DNA of 64,000 bases from Actinomadura atramentaria DSM 43919 (GCF_000381885.1 NZ_KB907222.1:1-64000), one strand, 5' to 3'; shown: positions 25,603 through 35,049, counted from the stretch's first letter. Program-made: numbers and translations. Notes: generated from the sequence alone by a model not told the origin.

Positions 25603-26424
25603 TCAGCCGTTCCAGTGGTTCCTGATCTGGTCGGCGAGATCGGCCGCCTGGCGCAGGCCCTGGTCGTAGGTGCGGTTCGGGACGTCCGGGTCGAAGGACG
25701 TCAGCGCGAAGAGCTCGCTCGTGGCCTCGTCGGCGCGGATGGTCTGGACCGTGCTCGTTCCGAGCCGTTCCGGTTCGGCGCTCGCCGGGGCGAGTTCGGG
25801 GAGGGGTGCGATGACGAGGATCCGGTCGTGTCCCGCCGCGAGATCGGCGTTGGTGGGGGAGAAGATCCCGCCGTCCATGTACCGGTGCCGGCCGATGGGC
25901 GTCGGTCCCGCGAGGCCCGGGACCGAGCAGGCCGCACGTACCGCCTGGTCCAGGGAGACGCCGCTGTCGCGGTCCAGGACGGCGCGCTGGCCGGTCGCCG
26001 CGTCCGTCGCGGTGATCAGCAACTGCCGTTGCGGCCATCGCGCGGACGGGAGCAGCGCCACGAGGGCGTCCAGGCCCGCCTCGGTGCCGGTCAGGTCGAC
26101 GCGTTCGGCCAGCCGCCCGACCCTGCGCCGCCGCTCGTCGATGGGGAGCGACGCGTCGCCCAGTATCGCGAGGACGGGCTCGTAGACGGCGGGGACGACG
26201 CCCGAGGCGCGCAGCCGGCCGTCGATCCGCGCGAATTCCGTCGCCGCCTCGGCCAGCCCGGCGCCGTGCGCCAGAAGCGCGGCGAACAGCGCACCGCCCG
26301 CGGTGCCGACGAGGACGTCGGCGGCGTCGAGGTCGGCTCCCGCCCCGCGCAGGCCGTCGACGACCCCAGCCTGCCACGGCGAGCGCGTCACCCCGCCCAG
26401 CCCGAGCACCAGCGCTCTCGACAT
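25603..26424 (-). CDS. Patatin-like protein lacking the nucleophile serine
   Basis: A 273-residue patatin-fold protein (bacterial phospholipase/lipid acyl hydrolase family). The oxyanion-type LGLGGVTRSPWQAGV and the C-terminal dyad motif MDGG (Asp184) are present. The GxSxG nucleophile elbow, usually GTSAG, reads VGTAGGAL: Gly40-Thr41-Ala42-Gly43-Gly44, so the serine is alanine. The codon is unambiguously GCG. The protein is therefore probably catalytically dead, or uses another residue. ATG 26424 is chosen because GGAGG lies 7 nt upstream. It sits alone between the TetR fragment and an HTH gene. Confidence 0.82.
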   Translation of the reverse strand: MSRALVLGLGGVTRSPWQAGVVDGLRGAGADLDAADVLVGTAGGALFAALLAHGAGLAEAATEFARIDGRLRASGVVPAVYEPVLAILGDASLPIDERRRRVGRLAERVDLTGTEAGLDALVALLPSARWPQRQLLITATDAATGQRAVLDRDSGVSLDQAVRAACSVPGLAGPTPIGRHRYMDGGIFSPTNADLAAGHDRILVIAPLPELAPASAEPERLGTSTVQTIRADEATSELFALTSFDPDVPNRTYDQGLRQAADLADQIRNHWNG

Positions 26425-26468
26425 GATCATGCCTCCCACCTCGGGAGTACCCGGCGCGCGCGAAAGCA

Positions 26469-26497
26469 CGCCCCCGGACCGCGGGGGTCCGGGGGCG
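26469..26497 (-). terminator. Hairpin terminator after the HTH gene
   Basis: A 12-bp perfect stem (CGCCCCCGGACC, GGTCCGGGGGCG) with a 5-nt loop lies between the stop of the minus-strand HTH gene (26521) and the start of the patatin gene (26424). On the minus strand it is followed by GTGCTTTCG, a weak T tract. It probably terminates the HTH transcript. Confidence 0.7.
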
Positions 26498-26520
26498 CGG
26501 CTCGTTGCCGGATCAGGGCG

Positions 26521-27012
26521 TCACCTGTTCGACCGCGCGCGGTGCCAGGCGTCCTCCCACGGCGCCAGCTCGTCGTCGGCGACGCCGCAGCCGCGCAGGA
26601 AGTCGCGCGGCACGTCGAGCCGGGGGAGCGGCCGGTCGGCGCGGACCGCGCCCTGGAAGGTGGTGTGGGAGTAGGCCCCGCCGCTCGCCCGGACGATGGA
26701 CCGGTAGGAGAGGTCCGCGCGCTCCTTGAGCGCGGCCAGGCGGGTCTTCAGTTCCGCGACGGTGCCGATCAGCGCGGGGTCCGGCAGATCGGGCGGGGCG
26801 GTCCGCGGTTCCACCGGCCCGCCGGGCACCGCGCTCGGCGTCGGGGCCTGCGTCCGGCGGCGGGCGGCGGGCGTCATCGCGGCGACGCCGGAGCGGGGCA
26901 CCGAGCGCGACGCCCGCGGCCGATCCCGGCCGCGCGGCGCGGACGGCCCCGCCGCCCCCATGCGCGGCGGGCCGTCGGCGGGCGTGGAACGTATTGGTCG
27001 GCCTTGGTGCAT
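26521..27012 (-). CDS. Small HTH (XRE-like) domain protein
   Basis: A 163-residue protein whose C-terminal ~90 residues fit a common actinobacterial helix-turn-helix module: VAELKTRLAALKERADLSYR, then SHTTFQGAV, LPRLDVPRDFLRGCG and DDELAPWEDAWHRAR. The N-terminal ~65 residues are Pro/Arg-rich and disordered. An internal ATG at 26877 would give a 118-residue version; neither start has a strong ribosome site. Such proteins are often DNA-binding or adaptor subunits near small effector genes. Confidence 0.65.
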   Translation of the reverse strand: MHQGRPIRSTPADGPPRMGAAGPSAPRGRDRPRASRSVPRSGVAAMTPAARRRTQAPTPSAVPGGPVEPRTAPPDLPDPALIGTVAELKTRLAALKERADLSYRSIVRASGGAYSHTTFQGAVRADRPLPRLDVPRDFLRGCGVADDELAPWEDAWHRARSNR

Positions 27013-27117
27013 CGCGGACGCTTCCGGTCGATCCGCCGACCGGCGGCCGACCGGATGGGCAGGGTCGGAGGCGCGCGCTCAGCCGCGTCCCCGTTCCCGA
27101 CTCCCCTCGGAACCGCC

Positions 27118-27387
27118 GTGACCACCCGCACGCTCGTCCCACGCACGCACGCCCGTCCGGCGCGCCGGCCCGCCGACCCGGCGGCCGCCCGCCGTGCCGC
27201 CGCACGGTCGGCGGGCGGCCGTGAGACGGGTCCGCGGACGGCCGACGAGACGGTGATGGCCCTCGCCCTCACCACCGTCTGGCAACTGCGCCGCCCGAGC
27301 GGCCGCCGCGAGCGCCTCCGCCCCCGCGCCGGGCTGCTGCACGGCCTCAGCGGGGACGAGCTGGTCGACTTCTGGTCCGAGATCTGA
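27118..27387 (+). CDS. Small hypothetical protein
   Basis: An 89-residue frame from GTG 27118. The first half is Arg/Pro-rich, the second half (ETVMALALTTVWQLRR to GLSGDELVDFWSEI) has a plausible amphipathic composition. It is divergent from the HTH gene and 18 bp upstream of another short frame. I recognise no family. Coding status is uncertain in such GC-rich DNA. Confidence 0.35.
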   Translation: MTTRTLVPRTHARPARRPADPAAARRAAARSAGGRETGPRTADETVMALALTTVWQLRRPSGRRERLRPRAGLLHGLSGDELVDFWSEI

Positions 27388-27405
27388 CTCCCGAAACGGA
27401 GAACC

Positions 27406-27624
27406 ATGCCCCGGCACCCGCTCGCCCTGGCCTCGTCCGTGGCGACCCACCACGGCGTCGTCGCCGTCGACGTCGTCGGCTTCGGACGGCGTTCGCCCGC
27501 CGCGCGACAGTTCCTGCGCCCGGTGCGGTACCGGCTCCTGGACGCGGCCGCCCCGGACCGGATCATCCCGGCCCAGCGCATCAACGCCGCGCCGCCCGCC
27601 TACCCGGCGGCGGTGAGCGAGTGA
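27406..27624 (+). CDS. Short protein resembling the start of a larger actinobacterial effector family
   Basis: A 72-residue frame with ATG 27406 and GGAG five nt upstream. GVVAVDVVGFGRRS followed by RQFLRPVRYRLLDAA resembles the N-terminus of proteins beginning with an (L/V)AVDVEGFG motif and a short helix, related to cyclase-like domains. The family is normally far longer, so this appears truncated. Downstream to 27688 nothing else is recognisable. Confidence 0.4.
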   Translation: MPRHPLALASSVATHHGVVAVDVVGFGRRSPAARQFLRPVRYRLLDAAAPDRIIPAQRINAAPPAYPAAVSE

Positions 27625-27688
27625 TGGCGCGACGGCCCGGTGCGTTCCCGCGGCGCTGTCAGGACGCCGGGCGTACGAACTGCGTCAG

Positions 27689-28612
27689 CTATTCCGCACC
27701 CCCGGCCAATTCCTCGTACAGCCCTTCCAGGGCGGTGCGGTCGTCGTCGGTGCCGGTGTGCGGGGCGGCGAACCAGCGCGCGTACTCGGCGATCTCGGAG
27801 AGCCGCCAGTCCAGCGCGAACAACTCGACCATCGCGGGGTCGGGGCGCAGGAGGCCGCCCGCCGCGGCGAGCAGATCGGCGTAGTCCCGTTCGGGCGGCG
27901 CGAGGGCCAGCGACTCCCAGTCGACCAGCCGCAAACCGTGGGCGGTCATGACCTGGTTGTCGTTGTGCGGTTCGCCGTGCGTCGGCACCCATTCATCTCG
28001 ACGGTGGAGAGCTGTATCCGCCAGTTCCAGATAGCGGCTCGTCCAGCTTTCGATCGCATCGCCGTGTGCGGCGAGGGCGGTCCGCGCCTGCTCCGCCAAC
28101 GGCCCGCTCGTCCAGGGCTCGGCCGTGTGTTCCCGCAACTCGTCGGCGAATTCGGGGCCGACCTGCGGAGCCCAGAACCGCAGGCCGTCAGGTGGGGAAG
28201 TGCGATGCAGCGCGGCCAGCGCGCTGACGACCTCGCGGACGTGCCGGGGCTCGCGGGACTCCGCCTCGGTCGGGCTCCGGCCGTCCAGCCACGGCGTGAC
28301 GCTGAGCGCACCGGCCCCGACGTCGACCGTGAACCGCCCGGACCGCGCGGGCAACGGCGCACACGCCACGCCCAGACCGGCGGCGGCCAGGGCGGCGGCC
28401 CCGGCGTAGGCGGCCTCCAGCGACGCCGCGCTGTGCCGCGGCTCCACCTGGTCCAACGTCACGAAGAGAGTGGTGCCCCCACCGGTCGCACGCCAGTGGT
28501 GCGCGCCGAATCCCCAGGGCAGGTAACTGATATCGGCGACCTCGGGCAGCCAGTGCGCAGCGACCCCATGCGCGATCGTCTCATCGCTGATGAAAGAAGG
28601 TTCGGACTGCAC
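27689..28612 (-). CDS. Aminoglycoside-phosphotransferase-fold kinase
   Basis: A ~307-residue APH/choline-kinase-fold protein. The catalytic loop reads THGEPHNDNQVMT (HGxxxxxN), and the metal-binding LVDWESLALAPPERD follows. An N-lobe with FVTLDQVEPRH supplies the ATP-binding part. Substrates in this family range from antibiotics to sugars and amino-acid metabolites, so resistance should not be assumed. I start at GTG 28612 (AGGA nine nt upstream); a GTG at 28636 would add eight residues. Codon use is a little less biased than in core genes. Confidence 0.82.
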   Translation of the reverse strand: MQSEPSFISDETIAHGVAAHWLPEVADISYLPWGFGAHHWRATGGGTTLFVTLDQVEPRHSAASLEAAYAGAAALAAAGLGVACAPLPARSGRFTVDVGAGALSVTPWLDGRSPTEAESREPRHVREVVSALAALHRTSPPDGLRFWAPQVGPEFADELREHTAEPWTSGPLAEQARTALAAHGDAIESWTSRYLELADTALHRRDEWVPTHGEPHNDNQVMTAHGLRLVDWESLALAPPERDYADLLAAAGGLLRPDPAMVELFALDWRLSEIAEYARWFAAPHTGTDDDRTALEGLYEELAGGAE

Positions 28613-28713
28613 AATCCCCGATCCTAGGAAGCGCACTCACGCGCCCGCACGGGGTTTTTCGCGCACGGACGACCCGACACCGCCCAACGCCGGAACGGCG
28701 CGAACACCGGCCC

Positions 28714-29901
28714 CTAGCTCCTCGACAGCGGCGCGTCGGTCGCGGACGGGATGAACACGGTGAGAACTGCCGCGCCCGCCAGGACCGATGCGAGTGCCAG
28801 GGCGCCGGGGAGGGACCAGCCCGCGACCGGCCCGGTGATCGCCGCTCCCACGGCGAATCCGGTGATCTTCAAGCTGGCGCCGGTGGTGAAGATCTGACCG
28901 CGCAGGTGCTCCGGGGCCTCCCGGTGGCGCACCGCGAACAGGGCGACCAGCTGGGGGCCTTCGCCGATCCCGATGAGGACGATCGCCGCGATCAGCGCGG
29001 CCGGTCGTCCCACGGCGGCCAGGGCCAGTGCGGCGGCCTGGACCAGCGCGCCGGCCCAGATGATCGTGTCGGGGGCGACGGCCCGCGGGAACCGCGCCAG
29101 CAGGGCGTTGGCCGCCAGGGCGGAGATCGCCGAGCAGGACAGGAGCATCACTCCCTGGTTGGCTCCGCCCAGGACGCGCTCACCGAGCAGCGGGAGGCAG
29201 GCGGTCAGCATGCCCTGCGCGGTGCAGCACATCACCGAGGCGAGGGTCGCCCGCGCCAGTAGGCGTTTTCCGGCGATGGCTCGGATGCCTGCGGCGAGGT
29301 CGCTGATCAGCGAGGTCGGCCGGACGTCCGGGGCCGTGGCGGGACGGGCGGGCAGCCGCCAGGCGGCGGGCAGCGCCGAGGCCATGAGCGCGGCGGAGAC
29401 CACCGTGGCCATCGGCGCTCCCAGCGCCTCCGCGGCGCCGCCGGTGAGGGCCGGGCCGGCGAGGCTCGCCGCGCTGAAGGTCATGGCGTCGAGCGCGTTC
29501 GCTCGGGGCAGGCGGTCGCCGGTCACCACGCGGGGGAGCTGGGCGGTCCACCCGCCCGACAGGGCCGGTCCCAGCAGCCCGGTCGCCACGGCGATCACGA
29601 GGGTGACGGTGAACGGCACGTGACCGAGGCCGAGCAGGATCAGAACCAGGCCCGCCGCGTACAACGCGATTGCGCCACCGAGCATGCCGCCCGGCCGTCC
29701 CGTCCGGTCCAGGAGCGCCCCGAGAACCGGACCCCCGACCGCGGCCGAGACGGTGATGCCCGCCAGGAGCGACGACGCGTCCGTGGTCGACCCGGTCAGG
29801 GCGAACCCCGCCAGCATCAGCGCCGGCCCGGACATCTCGTCCCCGAGACGGGCTGCCACCGCTCCGGCGAGGTACGAGCACAACGAGTAGCGCCGTTTCA
29901 T
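28714..29901 (-). CDS. MFS transporter
   Basis: A 395-residue major-facilitator transporter with about twelve hydrophobic segments. The loop between helices 2 and 3 reads LGALLDRTGRPGG, a relaxed form of the MFS motif. No drug-specific signature is visible. ATG 29901 is used, though without a clear ribosome site, so it may be leaderless. It is divergent from a CGNR zinc-finger gene across a 38-bp AT-rich gap, a typical exporter-regulator pairing. Confidence 0.86.
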   Translation of the reverse strand: MKRRYSLCSYLAGAVAARLGDEMSGPALMLAGFALTGSTTDASSLLAGITVSAAVGGPVLGALLDRTGRPGGMLGGAIALYAAGLVLILLGLGHVPFTVTLVIAVATGLLGPALSGGWTAQLPRVVTGDRLPRANALDAMTFSAASLAGPALTGGAAEALGAPMATVVSAALMASALPAAWRLPARPATAPDVRPTSLISDLAAGIRAIAGKRLLARATLASVMCCTAQGMLTACLPLLGERVLGGANQGVMLLSCSAISALAANALLARFPRAVAPDTIIWAGALVQAAALALAAVGRPAALIAAIVLIGIGEGPQLVALFAVRHREAPEHLRGQIFTTGASLKITGFAVGAAITGPVAGWSLPGALALASVLAGAAVLTVFIPSATDAPLSRS

Positions 29902-29939
29902 CGGCGCAACGATACGGAGGTAACTCAAAAAACATCAAT
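29902..29939. promoter_or_regulatory. AT-rich divergent promoter segment
   Basis: The gap between the divergent MFS and CGNR genes is strikingly AT-rich for this genome (AACTCAAAAAACATCAATAT). GTAAC (29920-29924) and GTTAC (29944-29948) frame it as weak 5-bp inverted arms. With so little leader space both genes may be leaderless, and any operator must overlap the promoters. Confidence 0.4.
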
Positions 29940-30539
29940 ATGCGTTACATTCGGGTCGTGCGACCCGATACCGGCGACTGGTCCACCCGCCATTCCGTGC
30001 TGACGATGGCCCGGCGGGCCGCCGCCCTGATCAACGCCCTGACCGGTGACCGCCCCGCCCCGGCGACCGTCGCCGACGTACTCGCCGCCTACGGCGAGTC
30101 CGTGCCGGACGGACTCACCGCCGCCGACATCGCCGAGATGCGCGCTGCCGCCGTCCTGCTCCGCGACGTCTTCGCCGCCGAACACGTCGACGACGCCGCC
30201 ACCGCCCTCAACCGCCTCCTGCGGGAACACACCGGGCCGCTCCGCCTGACCTCGCACGACGGCGGCACGCCCTGGCATCCGCACCTCGATCACGATGACG
30301 ACGCGCCGTGGGGCCAGTGGCTCCTCGCCTCGTCCTGCATGGCCCTGACCGTCCTGGTCTGGGACCGGCAACGGCCGCCCGGCCGGATCTGCTCGTCGCC
30401 GAGCTGCGAGAACGTCTTCATCAACCAGGGCAGCGGACCCGAACGCCGCTACTGCTCCCGCCGGTGCGCCACCCGCGAGCGCGTCGCGGCCCATCGCCGC
30501 GCCCGGCAGACCCGCGAGGACGACCAGAACCGCCGGTAG
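29940..30539 (+). CDS. CGNR zinc-finger (ABATE domain) protein, putative regulator
   Basis: A 199-residue protein with the usual N-terminal ABATE region (ARRAAALINALTG then RLLREHTGPLRLTSHDG) and a C-terminal CGNR-type zinc finger with Cys pairs in CSSPSCENVF and RYCSRRC, then a basic RERVAAHRRAR helix. The defining CGNR tetrad is diverged, but the two-Cys-pair spacing holds. Such proteins are thought to be stress-linked transcription regulators. Divergence from the MFS gene suggests it controls it. Confidence 0.85.
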   Translation: MRYIRVVRPDTGDWSTRHSVLTMARRAAALINALTGDRPAPATVADVLAAYGESVPDGLTAADIAEMRAAAVLLRDVFAAEHVDDAATALNRLLREHTGPLRLTSHDGGTPWHPHLDHDDDAPWGQWLLASSCMALTVLVWDRQRPPGRICSSPSCENVFINQGSGPERRYCSRRCATRERVAAHRRARQTREDDQNRR

Positions 30540-30697
30540 GCGGGCGTATCGCGGGGTTCACGCATCCAGGCGTATGAAACGTCTCCGTGAACGGAGTCGA
30601 GGGGGACGGCGAGGGTTTTCTCGGTTTCGGGGGATTGGTCCGGTTTCTAGGTTGAGCGCGGCAGACGGGGGATCACGCTCTGACCGTAGGAGATCGG

Positions 30698-32274
30698 ATG
30701 GCTTCCCTGATCCGAGGTTCGACCTTTCGCGTCCGGTTCGCCTTGGGCGCCGGGCTCGCCGTGGCCCTGGCCCTCCCCGCGTCCGCGGCGTCGTCGCCGC
30801 ACGGCTCGGCGCCGGTCCCGACCAGCCCGGCCGGTGGTTCGACGCCGCCTCGGGGCGGCTCGTCGCCGCCGTCACCACCGACGCGGCGGCGGCGCGGGCG
30901 CGGGCGGCGGGCGCCGTGCCGGTGCGGGTCCGCCACGACCAGGCGGCCCTCGCCCGCGCCGCCCGCGCGGTGACCCCGGCTCCCGGGCTGGTCAGTTGGG
31001 GGACGGACCCCCGGCTCAACCGCGTCCGGGTCGCCGTGGACGCCCGGGCCGACGATCCTGCGACCACGGCCCTGGTCCGGCAGCTGCGCGGGCTCGGCGA
31101 CGTCGTGTCGATCGTCACCGCCGCGCGGCAGCGCCAGCAGGGCACGGTGCGCGGCGGCGAAACGTGGGTTCCCGGCGCCGAGGGGGCGTGCTCGGTCGGC
31201 TTCTCGGCCGTGGGCGCCGACGGCTCCCGGCATTTCCTGACCGCCGGGCACTGCACCAACGACGCCGATCAGGCCGCCTACGGGTATGACGGTTCCCGCG
31301 TCGGCACGTCCAACACCGGGGGCACGCACAGCGTGAACGCGCGGGAGGGCGACTTCGGCCTGGTGGACGTCGACCAGCCCGCCTGGACGCTGTCGCCCGA
31401 CGTCAACACCTACGGCGGCGCCGACGTCGTGGTCACCGGCTACACCCAGCCCGTCACCGGCATGTCGATCTGCCGTTCGGGGCAGACGTCCGGCTGGCGG
31501 TGCGGGACGGTCACGGCGGTGAACCAGTCGGTGGACTACGGCAACGTCGTCATCGACGGCCTGTTCGTCACCAACGCCTGCTCCCAGGGCGGCGACTCGG
31601 GCGGCTCCTACGTGACCGGGGACAAGGCCGTCGGGATTCACTCCGGTGGCGGGAACGCCTGCGGGCAGTCCGGTCCCAACACCGACGCCCAGCCGGTCGG
31701 GGAGGCCCTGGCCAAGTGGAACCTCACCCTGGCCACCGGCGGAACGCAGCCCGGCACCCCGACGGTGGCCGCGCCCGGTGACCAGACCGGCACGGTCGGA
31801 CGGGCCGTCTCGCTGACGCTGCACGCTTCCGGCGGCACCGCCCCCTACACCTGGTCGGCGGCCGGACTGCCCGCCGGGCTGCGGATCGACGCGTCCACCG
31901 GCGTGGTCTCGGGCACGCCGGGCGCGGCCGGTACGAGCACCGTCACGGTCACCGCCCGCGACAGGAACGGCGCGAACGGCACCGCCTCGTTCGGCTGGAC
32001 GATCCGCAGCAGCGGCGGTACGACACCGGCGATCACCGACCCCGGCACGCAGACCGCGTACGTCGGCGTCCCGGTGACGTTGACGATCAAAGCGTCCAAC
32101 GCGGTGCGCTACCAGGCGATCGGCCTGCCGCCCGGCCTCCGCATCGACGCCGCGACCGGCGTCATCTCCGGCACGCCCGGCCAGTGGGGGCTGTTCACCT
32201 CCACTGTCACGGCCACCGGATCCGGCGGCGCGACCGCTGCCGCCCGGTTCACCTGGAACGTCTGGTTCCGCTAG
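30698..32274 (+). pseudogene. Secreted S1-family (streptogrisin-like) serine protease, frameshifted
   Basis: ATG 30698 has a textbook AGGAG five nt upstream and begins a signal peptide (GAGLAVALALPASAAS). After about 35 codons the homologous protein continues in another frame (GPDQPGRWFDAASGRLVAAV), a shift within roughly 30780-30830. The remainder is intact: pro-region, catalytic triad His (codon 31249, AGHC), Asp (31351, GDFGL), Ser (31597, GGDSGG), then two Ig-like He_PIG domains (from about 31760 and 32030, each with GLP.GLRID..TGV.SGTPG). A one-base loss explains it. Either a real pseudogene or a sequence error. Confidence 0.8.
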
Positions 32275-34611
32275 ATCGCGGCCGCCCGACCGCCGGTGCC
32301 GGCGCACCGGCGGTCAGGCGCGCCTCCTCCCGCCCGAGCACTCCCGCGAGCTCGGTGCGCGACCGCACGTTCAGCTTCCGGTAGATCCGGCTCAACGTCG
32401 CCTCCACGGTCTTGACCGACAGGAACAGCCGCTGCGCCGTCTCCCGATTGGTCGCCCCCGCGGCGACCAGCGCGGCGAGCCGCCGCTCGGGCTCGGTCAG
32501 CGCGGTCCCGGCGGTCGCCGCCGGACGGTCCAGCGACGCCGCCGCCAGCCGGCTCCACGGCCGCGCCCGCGCCGACTCGAAGAGCCCGGCAGCTTCCTCG
32601 AAATGGGCGACGGCGGCGGCCCGGCGCCGCCGGGCGCGCTCGACCCGGCCCGCCGCCAGCAGCGTCCGGCCCGTCTCCACCGGCATCGCCAGCGCCGCGA
32701 ATCCGGCGGCGCCGTCGCGGAGCCGGGCCGCCGCCTCGTCGTACCGGCCCCGGGCCGCCGCGCACAGCGCCGCCGCCCGCTCCACGCCGGGGTGGGGCTC
32801 CAGCGCGTCCAGCACGGGTCGGCGACCCGCTGGCGGCCCTCCGACTCGGCCACCCGCCGCAGCGCCGTCACCGCGTCCGCCGCGCGCCCGGCCGCGAGCT
32901 GCGCGACGCCGAGGGCCAGCAGTCCGCGGGACAGGAAGACCAGGTCGTGCTCCTGGCGGGACGCGCGCACCGCGCGCCGGGCCAGCTCGGCGGCGCGGTC
33001 CAGGTCCCCGCCGGCGGTCTGCGCGACGGCGGCGGTGTACCAGACGGGGCCGGGCGACAGGCCCGCCGCCGCGCACACGTCGACGGCGCGGTCGCTCCAC
33101 TCCAGGGCCCGGGCACAGGCCCCGCGCCGGACGTCGACCTCCGCCAGGCTGCGCAGCACCTCCTCCAGGTCCTCGGCGTCGCCGCGCCGTTCGGCCACCG
33201 CCAGCAGCCGCAGCAGCCGCCCGCGCGCCTCGTCCAGCCGGTCGTCGAACACCGCGTGCCGGGCGGCCAGGTACTGCGGGCAGCGCTGCACGCCGATCGT
33301 CTCGATCGGGACGTCCAGGTCCAGCGCGGCGGCCAGGGTGCCCGCGGCGGCGGGGTCGCCGGTGATCCGTTCCATGCGGGCGCGCATCGTCAGGGCCATC
33401 GCCTCGCCCGCGCGGTCGCCGCCCCGGCGGGCCAGCTCGGCCGACCGGGCCGCCGCCGCGCGGGCGAGCACCGGGTCGCCGGCGCCGATGTTGGCGCGCA
33501 CCGCCGCCCGCAGTTCGACCGCCGCCGCGAGCACCGGGTCGTCCCCGGCGGCCGCCGCCGCGCCCGCCAGCGCGTCGTCTATCTCGTGGAGCGCCTGCCC
33601 GCCCGCGTCGACGGTGGCGAGCAGCGCCGCCACCCGGTCGGCGCGGCCCGCCGACGCCGCCGCCTCGCCCACCAGGCGGGCCAGCTCGGCCGATCCGCTC
33701 GCGCCGGCGTCGGCCGCCGCCGCGCGCAACCGCGCGCCGCGCGCGGCGGCGTCGCCCGGCGGGGTCTGCCGCGCCGCCGTCAGCGCCAGCTCCCCGGCCA
33801 GCTAGCGCCGACCGCGGGACCGGGCGGCGTCGGCCGCCCGGTCCGCGTCGGCCGCCAGCGCGGAGTCGAAGCCGTCCCGGGCGAGCAGGCGGTGCCGGAC
33901 GGCTTGCACCGGGTCCTCGACCGACGCGGCCAGTGCGGCGTGAACCGCTCTGACGTCGCCCGCGTCGCGGATCAGCGCCTCGAGGCGCGGGTTGCCGCCG
34001 CAGGCGCGGTGCGCGCGCAACGCCCAGCGGACCGGGAGCCCGTGGGCCTCCAGCAGTTCCGCGACGTCCTCCACCGGCAACGGCGGCAGCAGCAGCCGTG
34101 TCGCCCGGGGACCGCACAGCCGGAGGGCGTTCCCCGGGCGCGGTTCGGCCACCGCCACCGGCGCCCGGACGGTCCGGAGCACGGCCGCCAGGACCTCGAC
34201 GTCGGCGGCGTCGAGCCACTGGGCGTCGTCGACCAGGAGCCGCACGTCCGGCGCGGAGTCCAGCGCCGCCGCCAGCGCGAGGCGAACGGCGACCGGGTCC
34301 CAGCCGTCCGGCGGCGGCGCGGCGCGGCGCACGAGCGCCTCGGTGACATCGCGCAGCGGCCCGGCCAGCTCGGGCGGCGGGAGCCCGGCCGACTCCAGCC
34401 CGGTCAGCACGTCGGCGACCGCGCCGAAGCCGCCGCGCGCGCCGTCGCGGTGCCCGCAGATCCGCACGACCGGGCCCGGCGCGCGTTCCGCCACGGTGTC
34501 CAGGAACCAGGACCGTCCCGATCCCCACGGGCCCCAGACCACGGTTCGCGCCGAAGTCGCCGCGCGCTCCACCAGGTCCGCGCGCACGGAGGCCGCCGTG
34601 AATCCGTTCAT
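32249..34611 (-). pseudogene. ATP-dependent LuxR-family (LAL-like) regulator, broken twice
   Basis: The 5' part (33805-34611) encodes a STAND/AAA ATPase with Walker A GPWGSGRSW and Walker B RLLVDDAQWLD. TAG at 33802-33804 then interrupts the frame, which continues in the same phase through a helical repeat region to about 32820. There the phase shifts by one base (RQRVADP then VLDALEPHPGVE) into the frame that ends with a good LuxR HTH (LTEPERRLAALVAAGATNRETAQRLFLSVKTVEA split across 32330-32510). It ends inside the convergent protease gene (26-bp overlap). Two independent lesions argue for a pseudogene. Confidence 0.85.
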
Positions 34612-34696
34612 CGTTCTTCTTTTCTCGAGACGGCTGCCGCTACCGCTGACGACGGCCGCACGCGGCGATCTCGCGGTGAAGGCCGGGACCGCGCGG

Positions 34697-35049
34697 TCAG
34701 GAGGTCAGATGGAGCTTGCGGTCGAAGACGCCCGAGCCGGGGGTGCTCTCGCCGCGCGCGACGGCCGCGGCGCTGCCGGTGCCGTTGTCGGGGCACAGGC
34801 CGTCGCTTCCGGCGAGCTTGACCAGGGTGATGTCGGCGGCCCTGCCCTGCGCGTCGTCGTCGGGGAGCGGGCGTGCGGGGTTGTCGCGGTTGCAGACGTC
34901 GAAGGAGAGCCCGGCGGCGCCGTGGGTGAATAGGCGGCGCCGTCGGCGGTGTCCTGGCGGACGGTGGTGGTCGCGGCCGACGCGGCGGGCGCCGTCATCG
35001 TGACGACGGCCCCCGCCGCGAGCACGGCCGCGGGGAGGATGGTGCGCAT
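34697..35049 (-). pseudogene. Small secreted protein, frameshifted
   Basis: ATG 35049 begins a signal peptide (RTILPAAVLAAGAVVTMTAPAASAA). After about 40 codons the coding sense moves to another frame near 34925-34930 (TADGAAY then FTHGAAGLSFDVCNRD), consistent with one missing base in TATTCACC. The second part has two Cys and ends KLHLTS. Mature size would be ~90 residues. I recognise no family. Its start codon shares bases with the divergent ATG at 35048. No gene is seen between it and the LuxR remnant. Confidence 0.6.

Noticed and set aside
27689-28612. Aminoglycoside resistance gene
   Set aside because: Only the general phosphotransferase fold is supported; substrate cannot be inferred.
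30574-30697. Upstream extension of the protease frame as a real N-terminus
   Set aside because: It has no signal peptide or homology, while a perfect ribosome site and signal peptide start at 30698 in another frame.
34949-35047. Earlier start for the sigma/anti-sigma fusion gene
   Set aside because: The added residues are the antisense of the secreted-protein signal peptide and lack sigma region 2 features.
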